Shown piece by piece: positions 1 to 4,618 of a stretch of DNA of 5,497 bases. Position numbers and translations under genes: made by a program. This DNA is from an uncultured Eubacteriales bacterium. Lineage in GTDB: Bacteria; Bacillota; Clostridia; Christensenellales; QAND01. The number at the start of each line of letters is the position of its first letter. The first letter of the stretch is position 1. Location: NCBI GenBank assembly GCA_900546685.1, contig UREB01000122.1, positions 1 through 5,497 of the forward strand. Direction: 5' to 3'. The notes below the pieces were generated by a model. That model was not told the origin of the DNA. It did no database searches and saw only the letters and a list, made by a program, of their open reading frames with translations.

Positions 1-263
1 ATATATGAACCCTCCGCCTTTCGGGGCTGTGTGCTAACGCCAACGCCTGCCAGCGTCACTTTCCCCGCATCTTCAAACGCGCATCGCATCAACGCCGGAA
101 TTTGCCGTATATGACAAAACACAGCGTCGCTTTGCCGAAGGCCTAGCGCACCGTGTTCTACTGGCAATGGTTGTCGACCATGATACAGCACCTGTCCGTT
201 TTCCCCGACAAGCGCTGCGCTCGTCACATAATTACTGGTATCTATTCCCAGCCAAGCTCTCAT
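1..263 (-). CDS. Kae1/TsaD-like (M22 family, 'O-sialoglycoprotein endopeptidase'-type) protein, 5' part only
   Basis: This is the N-terminal 87 codons of a gene that runs off the left edge of the window. Translation begins MRAWLGIDTSNYVTSAALVG, which matches the start of the clostridial Kae1-like paralogue family (GIDTSNYTTS type). True TsaD instead normally begins with a GIETSCDET-type motif. Further family-like stretches are QSDAVFCHIRQIPAL (about residues 48-62) and GVGVSTQPRKAEGSY near the window edge. The start is ATG at 261-263, overlapping the nusB TGA as ATGA, so translation is probably coupled to nusB; only a weak AAGG lies just upstream. The fold is the ASKHA ATPase type. TsaD makes the tRNA t6A modification, but the role of this paralogue is not established. 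The region that would carry the metal-binding HxxxH lies outside the window, so I cannot say whether it is retained. The family call is fairly sure and the function is unknown. Confidence 0.8.
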   Translation of the reverse strand, partial: MRAWLGIDTSNYVTSAALVGENGQVLYHGRQPLPVEHGALGLRQSDAVFCHIRQIPALMRCAFEDAGKVTLAGVGVSTQPRKAEGSY

Positions 264-685
264 TGGCCTTTTTCTTCCTCTTCTTTTTTCTTAGATCTCG
301 AGATGCTGCCCAAAATGCCGTTGATAAACTGCTTGCTTTTTGGTTCGCTGTATTTTTTGGCCAATTCCACCGCCTCATTGATGGCTACGGATTCCGGCAC
401 ATCCTCACGGCACAGCATCTCATAGATGGCCAGCCTTAGGATGGAAAGGTCCACTTTCCCAATCCTGGATAAACGCCAACCCACTGCATTTTGCTCGATC
501 AACGTATCCAAGGAAGCTCTCTGTTCCACTGTGCCTTCGGTAACCTGCTTTAGATACTTCATATCCTCTGCATCCAGCGCCGCAGGCTCAATGGTCTCTT
601 GAATCATATCTTGGTTCAGTTCTCCGGTCAGCTCATACGCATACAGCATACGCATAGCGGCATCACGGGCAATCTTACGCGACAT
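260..685 (-). CDS. nusB: Transcription antitermination / rRNA processing factor NusB
   Basis: NusB binds boxA RNA together with NusE (ribosomal protein S10). It assembles the antitermination complex on rRNA operons and supports correct rRNA maturation. The 141-residue product has the usual family length. It begins with the arginine-rich helix SRKIARDAAMRMLYAYE (about residues 2-18). It also carries the C-terminal signature GKVDLSILRLAIYEML, then PESVAINEAVELAKKYSEPKSK and FINGILGSI. A lysine/glutamate-rich tail (SKKKEEEEKGQ) follows the fold. The start is ATG at 683-685, with SD AGAGGG (691-696) 5 bases upstream. It lies 21 bases after the DUF2273 gene and overlaps the following Kae1-like gene by 4 bases (ATGA). 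Expression probably comes from the promoter upstream of asp23, since I see no closer promoter. The identification is firm. Confidence 0.96.
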   Translation of the reverse strand: MSRKIARDAAMRMLYAYELTGELNQDMIQETIEPAALDAEDMKYLKQVTEGTVEQRASLDTLIEQNAVGWRLSRIGKVDLSILRLAIYEMLCREDVPESVAINEAVELAKKYSEPKSKQFINGILGSISRSKKKEEEEKGQ

Positions 686-706
686 AGTATCCCTCTACTT
701 TAACAT

Positions 707-928
707 TTATTTGTTATGGGAAAACAATTCCTGCACCAATCTGGAAAATCTCTCTCTGTTTTCCTTTTTGGAGCCAAAGTACACACCAACCCCCACGCAG
801 GCCAGGATGAAAATGGTCCGTAAGATCCCAAATTCCAGCACGACCAGCGCCAGGATAAGGCCGATAAATCCCCCTATCCATTTGTCTGCATTTCCTCCAA
901 AAAACGAGGAGAAACGGTTGTTATCCAT
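707..928 (-). CDS. DUF2273-type small integral membrane protein
   Basis: The 73-residue protein starts with a short polar segment (MDNNRFSSFFGGNADKW). Two closely spaced membrane helices follow, about residues 18-34 and 36-51, and it ends in a basic, charged tail (SKKENRERFSRLVQELF). Size, two-helix layout and position next to amaP and asp23 fit the DUF2273 family, which is commonly encoded beside Asp23/AmaP in Firmicutes. No enzymatic motif is visible. I infer a structural or anchoring partner of the Asp23-AmaP assembly at the cell membrane; a direct role has not been shown that I know of. The start is ATG at 926-928, with GGGAG (934-938) 5 bases upstream. It lies 19 bases after amaP and 21 bases before nusB, so it is part of one transcription unit with them. 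Confidence 0.8.
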   Translation of the reverse strand: MDNNRFSSFFGGNADKWIGGFIGLILALVVLEFGILRTIFILACVGVGVYFGSKKENRERFSRLVQELFSHNK

Positions 929-947
929 CCTTGCTCCCTTTCCTCAA

Positions 948-1466
948 TTATGCCTTTTTTTCAAAAAGCACCTCTACCGTAGCATCCGTAATGCCACAGG
1001 AGGCTTCCAGCATCTGCTTAATTCTGCCCTGCACAGTAGCAGCCAGATCCACAAGATTGCTTTCAACACCGGCCAGCAGTGTCATCAAAATGGTAATGCC
1101 AACTTCCTTTTGCATCAGTTTGCATTGGGCGCTCTGCACGCCTTCTACCTGTTTTGCCGTCTGCACGCAAAAATCCGCAATCGCTTCCTGGGCAATACGC
1201 ACATCCCCCGTCGGCGATACCGACAGCGTAGCCATCTGCTGTGGCTTTCCGCCATTGTCTCCCAAGCCAATCCACATACAGCGAATGGCCAACAGGCAAA
1301 CACAGAGCGCCACCAATACAACAGCGATCTGTACCCATAGTGTACGCAGCGCAGCCATCACCTCTACCATGGGCACCGCTCCGCATGCAACCAGCGCCAC
1401 GCCAACGCTTAGGCAGATCAAAATCAGCATTGCGAGAATCAAAAGTAGTCTTTCGCTTGCTTTCAT
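948..1466 (-). CDS. amaP: Alkaline shock response membrane anchor protein AmaP
   Basis: AmaP-family proteins hold Asp23 at the membrane in staphylococci, and the same role is inferred here. The 172-residue product has two N-terminal membrane helices, about residues 7-28 and 44-62, separated by a short loop. A soluble C-terminal domain (about 70-172) then carries SVSPTGDVRIAQEAIADF and a segment with a repeated aliphatic pattern ending TDATVEVLFEKKA. This layout, the length and the position directly after asp23 support the call. The start is ATG at 1464-1466. The SD AGGAGGG (1477-1483) is 10 bases upstream, slightly far but strong. An 88-base gap with a hairpin separates it from asp23, which may lower its expression relative to that gene. 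The membrane layout is seen directly; the Asp23-anchoring function is inferred from family and context. Confidence 0.85.
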   Translation of the reverse strand: MKASERLLLILAMLILICLSVGVALVACGAVPMVEVMAALRTLWVQIAVVLVALCVCLLAIRCMWIGLGDNGGKPQQMATLSVSPTGDVRIAQEAIADFCVQTAKQVEGVQSAQCKLMQKEVGITILMTLLAGVESNLVDLAATVQGRIKQMLEASCGITDATVEVLFEKKA

Positions 1467-1476
1467 ACCTTTTATT

Positions 1477-1488
1477 CCCTCCTAAGGG
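1477..1488 (-). promoter_or_regulatory. amaP ribosome binding site within a small inverted repeat
   Basis: AGGAGGG (1477-1483) is the SD for amaP. It is immediately preceded on the message by CCCTT, giving CCCT-TAGG-AGGG, a 4-bp potential stem that would cover part of the SD. The stem is too short to be convincing alone, but it lies close to the larger hairpin just upstream. Confidence 0.4.
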
Positions 1489-1510
1489 CTTGTCCTCATT
1501 TGTGATAAAC

Positions 1511-1546
1511 AACAGCTCCCTTGCCGAAGAACGTAAGGGAGCCGCT
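1511..1546 (-). terminator. Intergenic hairpin between asp23 and amaP (terminator-like or processing/stability element)
   Basis: The message can form a perfect 8-bp stem GCTCCCTT / AAGGGAGC (1535-1542 with 1515-1522) around a 12-base loop. It can be extended by about four more pairs, two of them G-U. The 3' side is followed by GTTGTTTATC, a poor and interrupted U-run, so this is at best a leaky terminator. It begins about 8 bases after the asp23 stop codon. It could set a higher level of asp23 than of amaP-DUF2273-nusB, or mark an mRNA 3' end or cleavage site. The inverted repeat is seen directly; the function is inferred. Confidence 0.5.
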
Positions 1547-1554
1547 GATGCTTC

Positions 1555-1980
1555 TTACCGCACGCGGGGCGCTTGCTCAGCTGTGGCCTCCGTGGCTGCT
1601 TCCTCTTTCTTTTCCAGCTCAACACCCTGCACATGGATATTGATTTCCACCACGCGCAGCCCCGTCATCGTTTCGATTCCCTTTTTCACTTCCTTATGGA
1701 TGTTTTCACAAACTTCAGGAATTTTTACACCGTATTTTACAATGATGTTCAGGTCCACGGCACATTCCTCTGTGCCAACCTCTACCTTTACACCTTTTGT
1801 CATATTTTTACGGCCCAGCAGCTCCGCCACCCCAGAGGTAAAGCCGCCGCTCATCCCTGCAACGCCTTCCACCTCCACCGTGGACAGGCCTGCAATGGTA
1901 GCAATTACATCATTATTAAACGTAATCTTTCCGTTCTTTTCGTTTCTGATCTGAACTTCCTGCATATTTTCTTCTGCCAT
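1555..1980 (-). CDS. asp23: Asp23/Gls24 family envelope stress protein
   Basis: The 141-residue soluble protein has the typical Asp23/Gls24 (DUF322) core. It includes GKITFNNDVIATIAGLSTVEVEGVAGM (split here as residues about 16-42), then VKVEVGTEECAVDLNIIV with the family's acidic strand, YGVKIPEVCENIHKEV, and TGLRVVEINIHVQGV. The C-terminal tail is rich in Ala, Glu and Thr and probably disordered. Relatives are abundant proteins that coat the inside of the membrane through AmaP and are linked to cell-envelope stress; the biochemical role is unclear. I chose ATG at 1978-1980 because GGGAGG (1989-1994) lies 8 bases upstream. The in-frame GTG 9 bases further upstream is part of the SD sequence itself. 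It is the first gene after a strong predicted sigma-A promoter, with a predicted leader of only about 20-25 bases, and is followed by amaP. Confidence 0.93.
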   Translation of the reverse strand: MAEENMQEVQIRNEKNGKITFNNDVIATIAGLSTVEVEGVAGMSGGFTSGVAELLGRKNMTKGVKVEVGTEECAVDLNIIVKYGVKIPEVCENIHKEVKKGIETMTGLRVVEINIHVQGVELEKKEEAATEATAEQAPRVR

Positions 1981-1988
1981 GGAAGCCA

Positions 1989-1994
1989 CCTCCC
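1989..1994 (-). promoter_or_regulatory. asp23 ribosome binding site
   Basis: GGGAGG lies 8 bases before the ATG at 1978-1980. It decides the start, because the in-frame GTG at 1987-1989 overlaps the SD and cannot be used with it. Confidence 0.85.
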
Positions 1995-2009
1995 AACTAA
2001 GATTGCTTT

Positions 2010-2038
2010 ATTATACCAGGTTTAATTGAATAGTACAA
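2010..2038 (-). promoter_or_regulatory. Sigma-A promoter for asp23-amaP-DUF2273-nusB
   Basis: On the minus strand the -35 is TTGTAC (2033-2038), the spacer is exactly 17 bases, and the -10 is a perfect TATAAT (2010-2015). An extended -10 TG (2017-2018, TGG before TATAAT) precedes it. Transcription should begin near 2001-2004, giving a leader of about 20-25 bases before asp23. The promoter lies wholly in the 65-base gap after spoIIIAH. This near-consensus housekeeping promoter suggests that the asp23 cluster and nusB are transcribed in growing cells independently of the sporulation genes upstream. Prediction is by sequence match only. Confidence 0.85.
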
Positions 2039-2054
2039 CTTTGCTCCCGTTGGG

Positions 2055-2630
2055 TTACTTCCTCGGCATGATTTTGATGTTCTCGCTCTTTACCCCTGTC
2101 TGCTCGCGCACAATATCCATGATCTGGGCCGCTTGGGCGCTTGTTAGCGCTTCGGTGTTTTCCACTACCACATTGGCTGTTTCGTCTTGTATGGTCACAA
2201 TGCATTCGCTGAACCCTTTTGCCTTGATGAGCCCTTCGGTATTGGCTTCCGTTTCCATCGTATTGATCAGCGCCAGTTTCTTTTCATTCGCCTCTTTGAT
2301 AGAGTCTTCATCCGATTTTTCATCGTTTATGATGGAATCCAGCCAGGCAATCTGCTGCTCACGGTTGGTTTTTCTTTCATTTCTAAAGTCCGTATAATAG
2401 GTCAGCGCATTGGCATTGGCCTGGGCAGCGTCTCCTGTTTGGGAAGCGGTAGGCTGTGCCTGCTCCCCGGCCTGGGTGTCATCGCCGCTTTGCGGGGAAG
2501 CAGACGGCTCCTGCATAGCAACCTGCGGGCTGTCTCCTATGTTTTCGTTGAACTTATAGTTCAAGAATCCCGTAAAGCACAACAGTGCGACCAGGCCGAG
2601 TAAAATCCAGTTCTTCTTCTCTACTTTCAT
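2055..2630 (-). CDS. spoIIIAH: Stage III sporulation protein AH
   Basis: SpoIIIAH is the mother-cell membrane protein that meets forespore SpoIIQ between the two membranes and forms part of the channel ring. The 191-residue product has a short basic N-terminus and a membrane helix at about residues 8-24 (WILLGLVALLCFTGFL). A low-complexity linker rich in Gln, Ala, Ser, Thr, Gly and Asp follows (about 36-75). The C-terminal domain then includes YYTDFRNERKTNREQQIAWL, GFSECIVTIQDETANVVV and LTSAQAAQIMDIVREQTGV. This is the YscJ/FliF-like ring-building region typical of AH. The start is ATG at 2628-2630, with AAAGGGGG (2639-2646) 8 bases upstream; that SD overlaps the spoIIIAG stop codon. It is the last gene of the spoIIIA locus, and no intrinsic terminator follows it before the asp23 promoter. 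Its length is a little below the roughly 220 residues of the Bacillus protein. Confidence 0.95.
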   Translation of the reverse strand: MKVEKKNWILLGLVALLCFTGFLNYKFNENIGDSPQVAMQEPSASPQSGDDTQAGEQAQPTASQTGDAAQANANALTYYTDFRNERKTNREQQIAWLDSIINDEKSDEDSIKEANEKKLALINTMETEANTEGLIKAKGFSECIVTIQDETANVVVENTEALTSAQAAQIMDIVREQTGVKSENIKIMPRK

Positions 2631-2638
2631 TGCATTGT

Positions 2639-2646
2639 CCCCCTTT
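2639..2646 (-). promoter_or_regulatory. spoIIIAH ribosome binding site overlapping the spoIIIAG stop codon
   Basis: AAAGGGGG overlaps the TAA of spoIIIAG (2645-2647) and lies 8 bases before the spoIIIAH ATG, consistent with translational coupling of the two ring proteins. Confidence 0.75.
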
Positions 2647-3184
2647 AAGGCTTTTGTTTCATTTCAAATACTTCCACTTTGGATGCTTCCACGCCCAGCG
2701 CAGTCTGCGCAGCTCTGGAAAGCTCCATCTGTACGGTCAAATCGTTGGCCCCCTCCGCTACGATCACCACCCCTAGCACCTGGGGGCGCTTTTCAGTGAT
2801 GACTACTAGATCCTCCGAGCCAGAGACCGGCTTTGTGGAGGTAGATTGGTTGGTCGTGCTTCTGTTCTGCGCATCTACGGTGGAAGAGGTTGTAGAGTTG
2901 TTGTCGTAGGCCGGCACCTTTTCGGCTTCCCCTTCGTAGGTAATCATCACCTCCACCGCCCCTGCCCCCTTGATGGAGGACAAAATGCTGGCCAATCGCT
3001 GCTTTTCTGTCTCCGCGTTAAACGTGGAAGAAGAGGTCTCTTCCGTTTGTGTCTGTTCCGTTTTGCCAAAAGCGAACAGCTGCGGCCAGCAAAGCAGCAG
3101 CAATGCAATCATCAGCACCCCGCACAGCACATACTGAAGGCTTTTGGCATTGAGTTTTGGCAGCTTTACATCCCTCCAGTGCAT
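2645..3184 (-). CDS. spoIIIAG: Stage III sporulation protein AG
   Basis: SpoIIIAG forms a large ring in the space between mother cell and forespore membranes. With the start used here the product is 179 residues. It has a cytoplasmic N-terminus, one membrane helix (about 17-39, LQYVLCGVLMIALLLLCW) and then a ring-building domain. The first half is RLASILSSIKGAGAVEVMIT. A Ser/Thr/Asn-rich insertion follows (NNSTTSSTVDAQNRSTTNQS and beyond). The second half contains RPQVLGVVIVAEGANDLTV and AAQTALGVEASKVEVFEM. A disordered or beta-rich insertion within this domain is usual for AG. Candidate starts are GTG 3194-3196, ATG 3191-3193 and ATG 3182-3184. The SD AAGGGG (3196-3201, extended by TGAT complementarity) is too close to the first two and 11 bases from the third, so I chose the third. 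It lies between spoIIIAF and spoIIIAH. Confidence 0.93.
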   Translation of the reverse strand: MHWRDVKLPKLNAKSLQYVLCGVLMIALLLLCWPQLFAFGKTEQTQTEETSSSTFNAETEKQRLASILSSIKGAGAVEVMITYEGEAEKVPAYDNNSTTSSTVDAQNRSTTNQSTSTKPVSGSEDLVVITEKRPQVLGVVIVAEGANDLTVQMELSRAAQTALGVEASKVEVFEMKQKP

Positions 3185-3195
3185 GTGTATCATCA

Positions 3196-3201
3196 CCCCT
3201 T
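3196..3201 (-). promoter_or_regulatory. spoIIIAG ribosome binding site (decides between three starts)
   Basis: AAGGGG continues as AAGGGGTGAT, close to the full anti-SD complement with one G missing. It is 11 bases before ATG 3182-3184, only 2 bases before ATG 3191-3193, and overlaps GTG 3194-3196. The spacing favours the 3184 start, although 11 bases is on the long side. Confidence 0.6.
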
Positions 3202-3233
3202 GTTATTGATATGTATATGTTGTCCTTGTTCTG

Positions 3234-3413
3234 TTATGACCATTGTAAAATCCATTGCACCAGCGGCTGGGCCATGGCAAGCGTCATAACCAGCCCCAGA
3301 CCTACTCGGCCAAAGCGTTTAAGCCCGCCGCTGGGCAGCAAGATCTCGAACAGGGCAGTCAGCACCCCGGCACACGCAATAGTCATGGCCCAGCTATACA
3401 GCGTAACTTGCAT
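3234..3413 (-). CDS. spoIIIAF: Stage III sporulation protein AF, unusually short (membrane part only)
   Basis: The product is about 59 residues, whereas SpoIIIAF is normally around 170-210. It keeps the conserved N-terminal part: a first membrane helix (about 5-25), the LLPSGGLKRFGR turn between the helices, and a second helix (about 37-56) ending PLVQWILQWS. Translation then stops at TAA (3234-3236). The soluble domain that normally follows, which has a ring-building fold in Bacillus, is absent, and the gap to spoIIIAG is too small to hold it. I chose ATG at 3411-3413 because GGGAGG (3423-3428) is 9 bases upstream. The two earlier ATGs (3417-3419 and 3420-3422, the latter overlapping the spoIIIAE stop) are too near that SD, but would only add 2-3 residues. 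Position between AE and AG and the LLP..K motif make the identity good. Whether it is functional, decayed or the result of an assembly deletion is open. Confidence 0.8.
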   Translation of the reverse strand: MQVTLYSWAMTIACAGVLTALFEILLPSGGLKRFGRVGLGLVMTLAMAQPLVQWILQWS

Positions 3414-3418
3414 TTGCA

Positions 3419-4618
3419 TCATCCTCCCAGATTCAATGTGCCAGCCCGGATCAAAAGCGTCAGGCTGATAAACATCATGATGCCAACGCTCAATACTGCG
3501 ATATACAACAGCGTGGTTACCTGTGAAAGGTCTTGTAAACAGCCTGCCAGGCGTTTTTCTTCAAAGGGTTGCATCAGCGCTGCTGTCAACTTTAACGTCA
3601 GCGTTACCGCCACAATCTGCATGACGGGCGACGCCATCTTGCACGCAATGAGGATCAACCCCATTACGCCTACGCCATTTTTCACAACAAGCGAACAGCC
3701 GATTAGGGTATCCATGGTACCGGAGAACATCCCGCCTACTACCGGCACGAATTTATCCATTGCAAACTTGGCCGTTCGCAACGTAACGCCGTCATAGGTA
3801 GAGCCCGTCAATCCTTGGATGGCCATGGTTCCCAAAAAAATGACGAATACAAGCCCGGTCAGCCATGTAGCGCATTTCATCACCAGCTGCGTCATGCGCG
3901 AAATGCGGATCTTATCCGAAAGATTTTGTACGACGGTAAGAACGCCGCTTACCAAAATGGCCGGCAGCGAAAACTTATGCACCATCGTCACGATGAAGCC
4001 CGTCAGCATGCTCATAGCCGGCTGAAAAATACCCGCGCTGGCCAGCCCGCCCACCGCTGTCAGCAGCGTAATGAGCACTGGAAACATTGCCTGCATCAGC
4101 TGGGTCATTTCCACAATGGCAGTTGAGCCCACTACAAACGCCTGCACCAAAGCCCGTACCACAATGGATACCGCCAGCGCATATGATAGAAAACCGCATA
4201 CTTCCGCTACTTCTCCGGATAATACCCGTGGGCCGATGGCGCCCAGAAGCGACATCACACAGCACAGCAAAATCAGCTGTACCATCAACTGCATATTATC
4301 GCGCAGCGCCGCCACAAATCCCTTGCCGAAAATTGAAAGGATATTCATAACGTCCAGCTTATTTTCGCCTTTACCCAATGCGATGATATAGTCGTTAAAG
4401 CTGCCTCCGTCCAGCATCTGCTGCGCCATCTCATCCTCTTCCCAGCCCTGCTGTAAATCGGATAAGTCTAGTCCATTGATTGTATTTTGCAGCTCTGTTT
4501 CAAATTCCTCTTCGCTCTGCTCCTGCGTTTGTTGCGGCTGCTCCTCCTGCTCCTCCGCCTGCGCCGTCATTGGCCAAAGACAGAGCAGTGCCAGGCAAAC
4601 CAGCACCCACCGCTTCAT
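3419..4618 (-). CDS. spoIIIAE: Stage III sporulation protein AE
   Basis: SpoIIIAE is the large polytopic membrane component of the SpoIIIA channel, thought to work with AC and AD as the inner-membrane platform. The product is 399 residues, about the normal family length. It starts with a signal peptide (MKRWVLVCLALLCLWPMTAQA, ending in an AQA cleavage motif). A Glu/Gln-rich acidic stretch of about 25 residues follows, then several hydrophobic helices from about residue 95 to the end. Conserved-looking segments include FPVLITLLTAVGGLASAGIF, YDGVTLRTAKFAMDKFVPVV and the C-terminal MMFISLTLLIRAGTLNLGG. I chose ATG at 4616-4618, which overlaps the spoIIIAD TGA as ATGA. A longer reading from GTG 4667-4669 would put 17 polar residues before the signal peptide and is unlikely. 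No SD is visible before this start, and a hairpin lies just upstream, so initiation probably depends on translation of spoIIIAD. Confidence 0.95.
   Translation of the reverse strand: MKRWVLVCLALLCLWPMTAQAEEQEEQPQQTQEQSEEEFETELQNTINGLDLSDLQQGWEEDEMAQQMLDGGSFNDYIIALGKGENKLDVMNILSIFGKGFVAALRDNMQLMVQLILLCCVMSLLGAIGPRVLSGEVAEVCGFLSYALAVSIVVRALVQAFVVGSTAIVEMTQLMQAMFPVLITLLTAVGGLASAGIFQPAMSMLTGFIVTMVHKFSLPAILVSGVLTVVQNLSDKIRISRMTQLVMKCATWLTGLVFVIFLGTMAIQGLTGSTYDGVTLRTAKFAMDKFVPVVGGMFSGTMDTLIGCSLVVKNGVGVMGLILIACKMASPVMQIVAVTLTLKLTAALMQPFEEKRLAGCLQDLSQVTTLLYIAVLSVGIMMFISLTLLIRAGTLNLGG
3423..3428 (-). promoter_or_regulatory. spoIIIAF ribosome binding site inside the end of spoIIIAE
   Basis: GGGAGG is formed by the last codons of spoIIIAE and sits 9 bases before ATG 3411-3413, but 0 and 3 bases before the two upstream ATGs. 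It therefore favours the third ATG. Confidence 0.65.

Noticed and set aside
284..289. A6 run near the end of nusB as a programmed frameshift or slippage site.
   Set aside because: The run is in the wrong codon phase for a classical -1 slippery heptamer, is only six bases, and the normal nusB stop and ATGA overlap make good sense without it.
293..302. Overlapping BglII and XhoI sites (AGATCTCGAG), which could look like a cloning junction.
   Set aside because: They fall inside conserved nusB coding sequence (ISRS) with the reading frame continuing normally on both sides; no vector sequence is visible.
1484..1502. Five-codon mini reading frame (MRTSP) whose stop overlaps the amaP SD, like a leader peptide.
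   Set aside because: It has no SD, is very short and carries no run of regulatory codons; chance is the simpler explanation.
1241..1954. Long plus-strand open frame (237 codons) opposite asp23 and amaP.
   Set aside because: It crosses two well-identified minus-strand genes and the promoter-side hairpin, is Ser/Thr/Pro-rich in the manner of antisense frames, and has no SD or recognisable domain. The other plus-strand frames are the same kind of shadow.
2039..2054. CCC-AAC-GGG just after the spoIIIAH stop as a terminator.
   Set aside because: The stem is only 3 bp and there is no U-run.
3185..3240. Possible sporulation (sigma-G type) promoter between spoIIIAF and spoIIIAG, from TCATA and CATATAC/CATATCA elements.
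   Set aside because: Spacers are about 15 or 21 bases instead of 17-18 and the -10 matches are poor in an A/T-rich stretch.
3193..3243. A 16-codon reading frame overlapping the end of spoIIIAF in another frame (MVITEQGQHIHINNKG), ending in TGATG at a possible spoIIIAG start.
   Set aside because: It could be read as a frameshifted tail of SpoIIIAF, but it would add only about 14 residues, shows no recognisable AF domain sequence and has no SD of its own.
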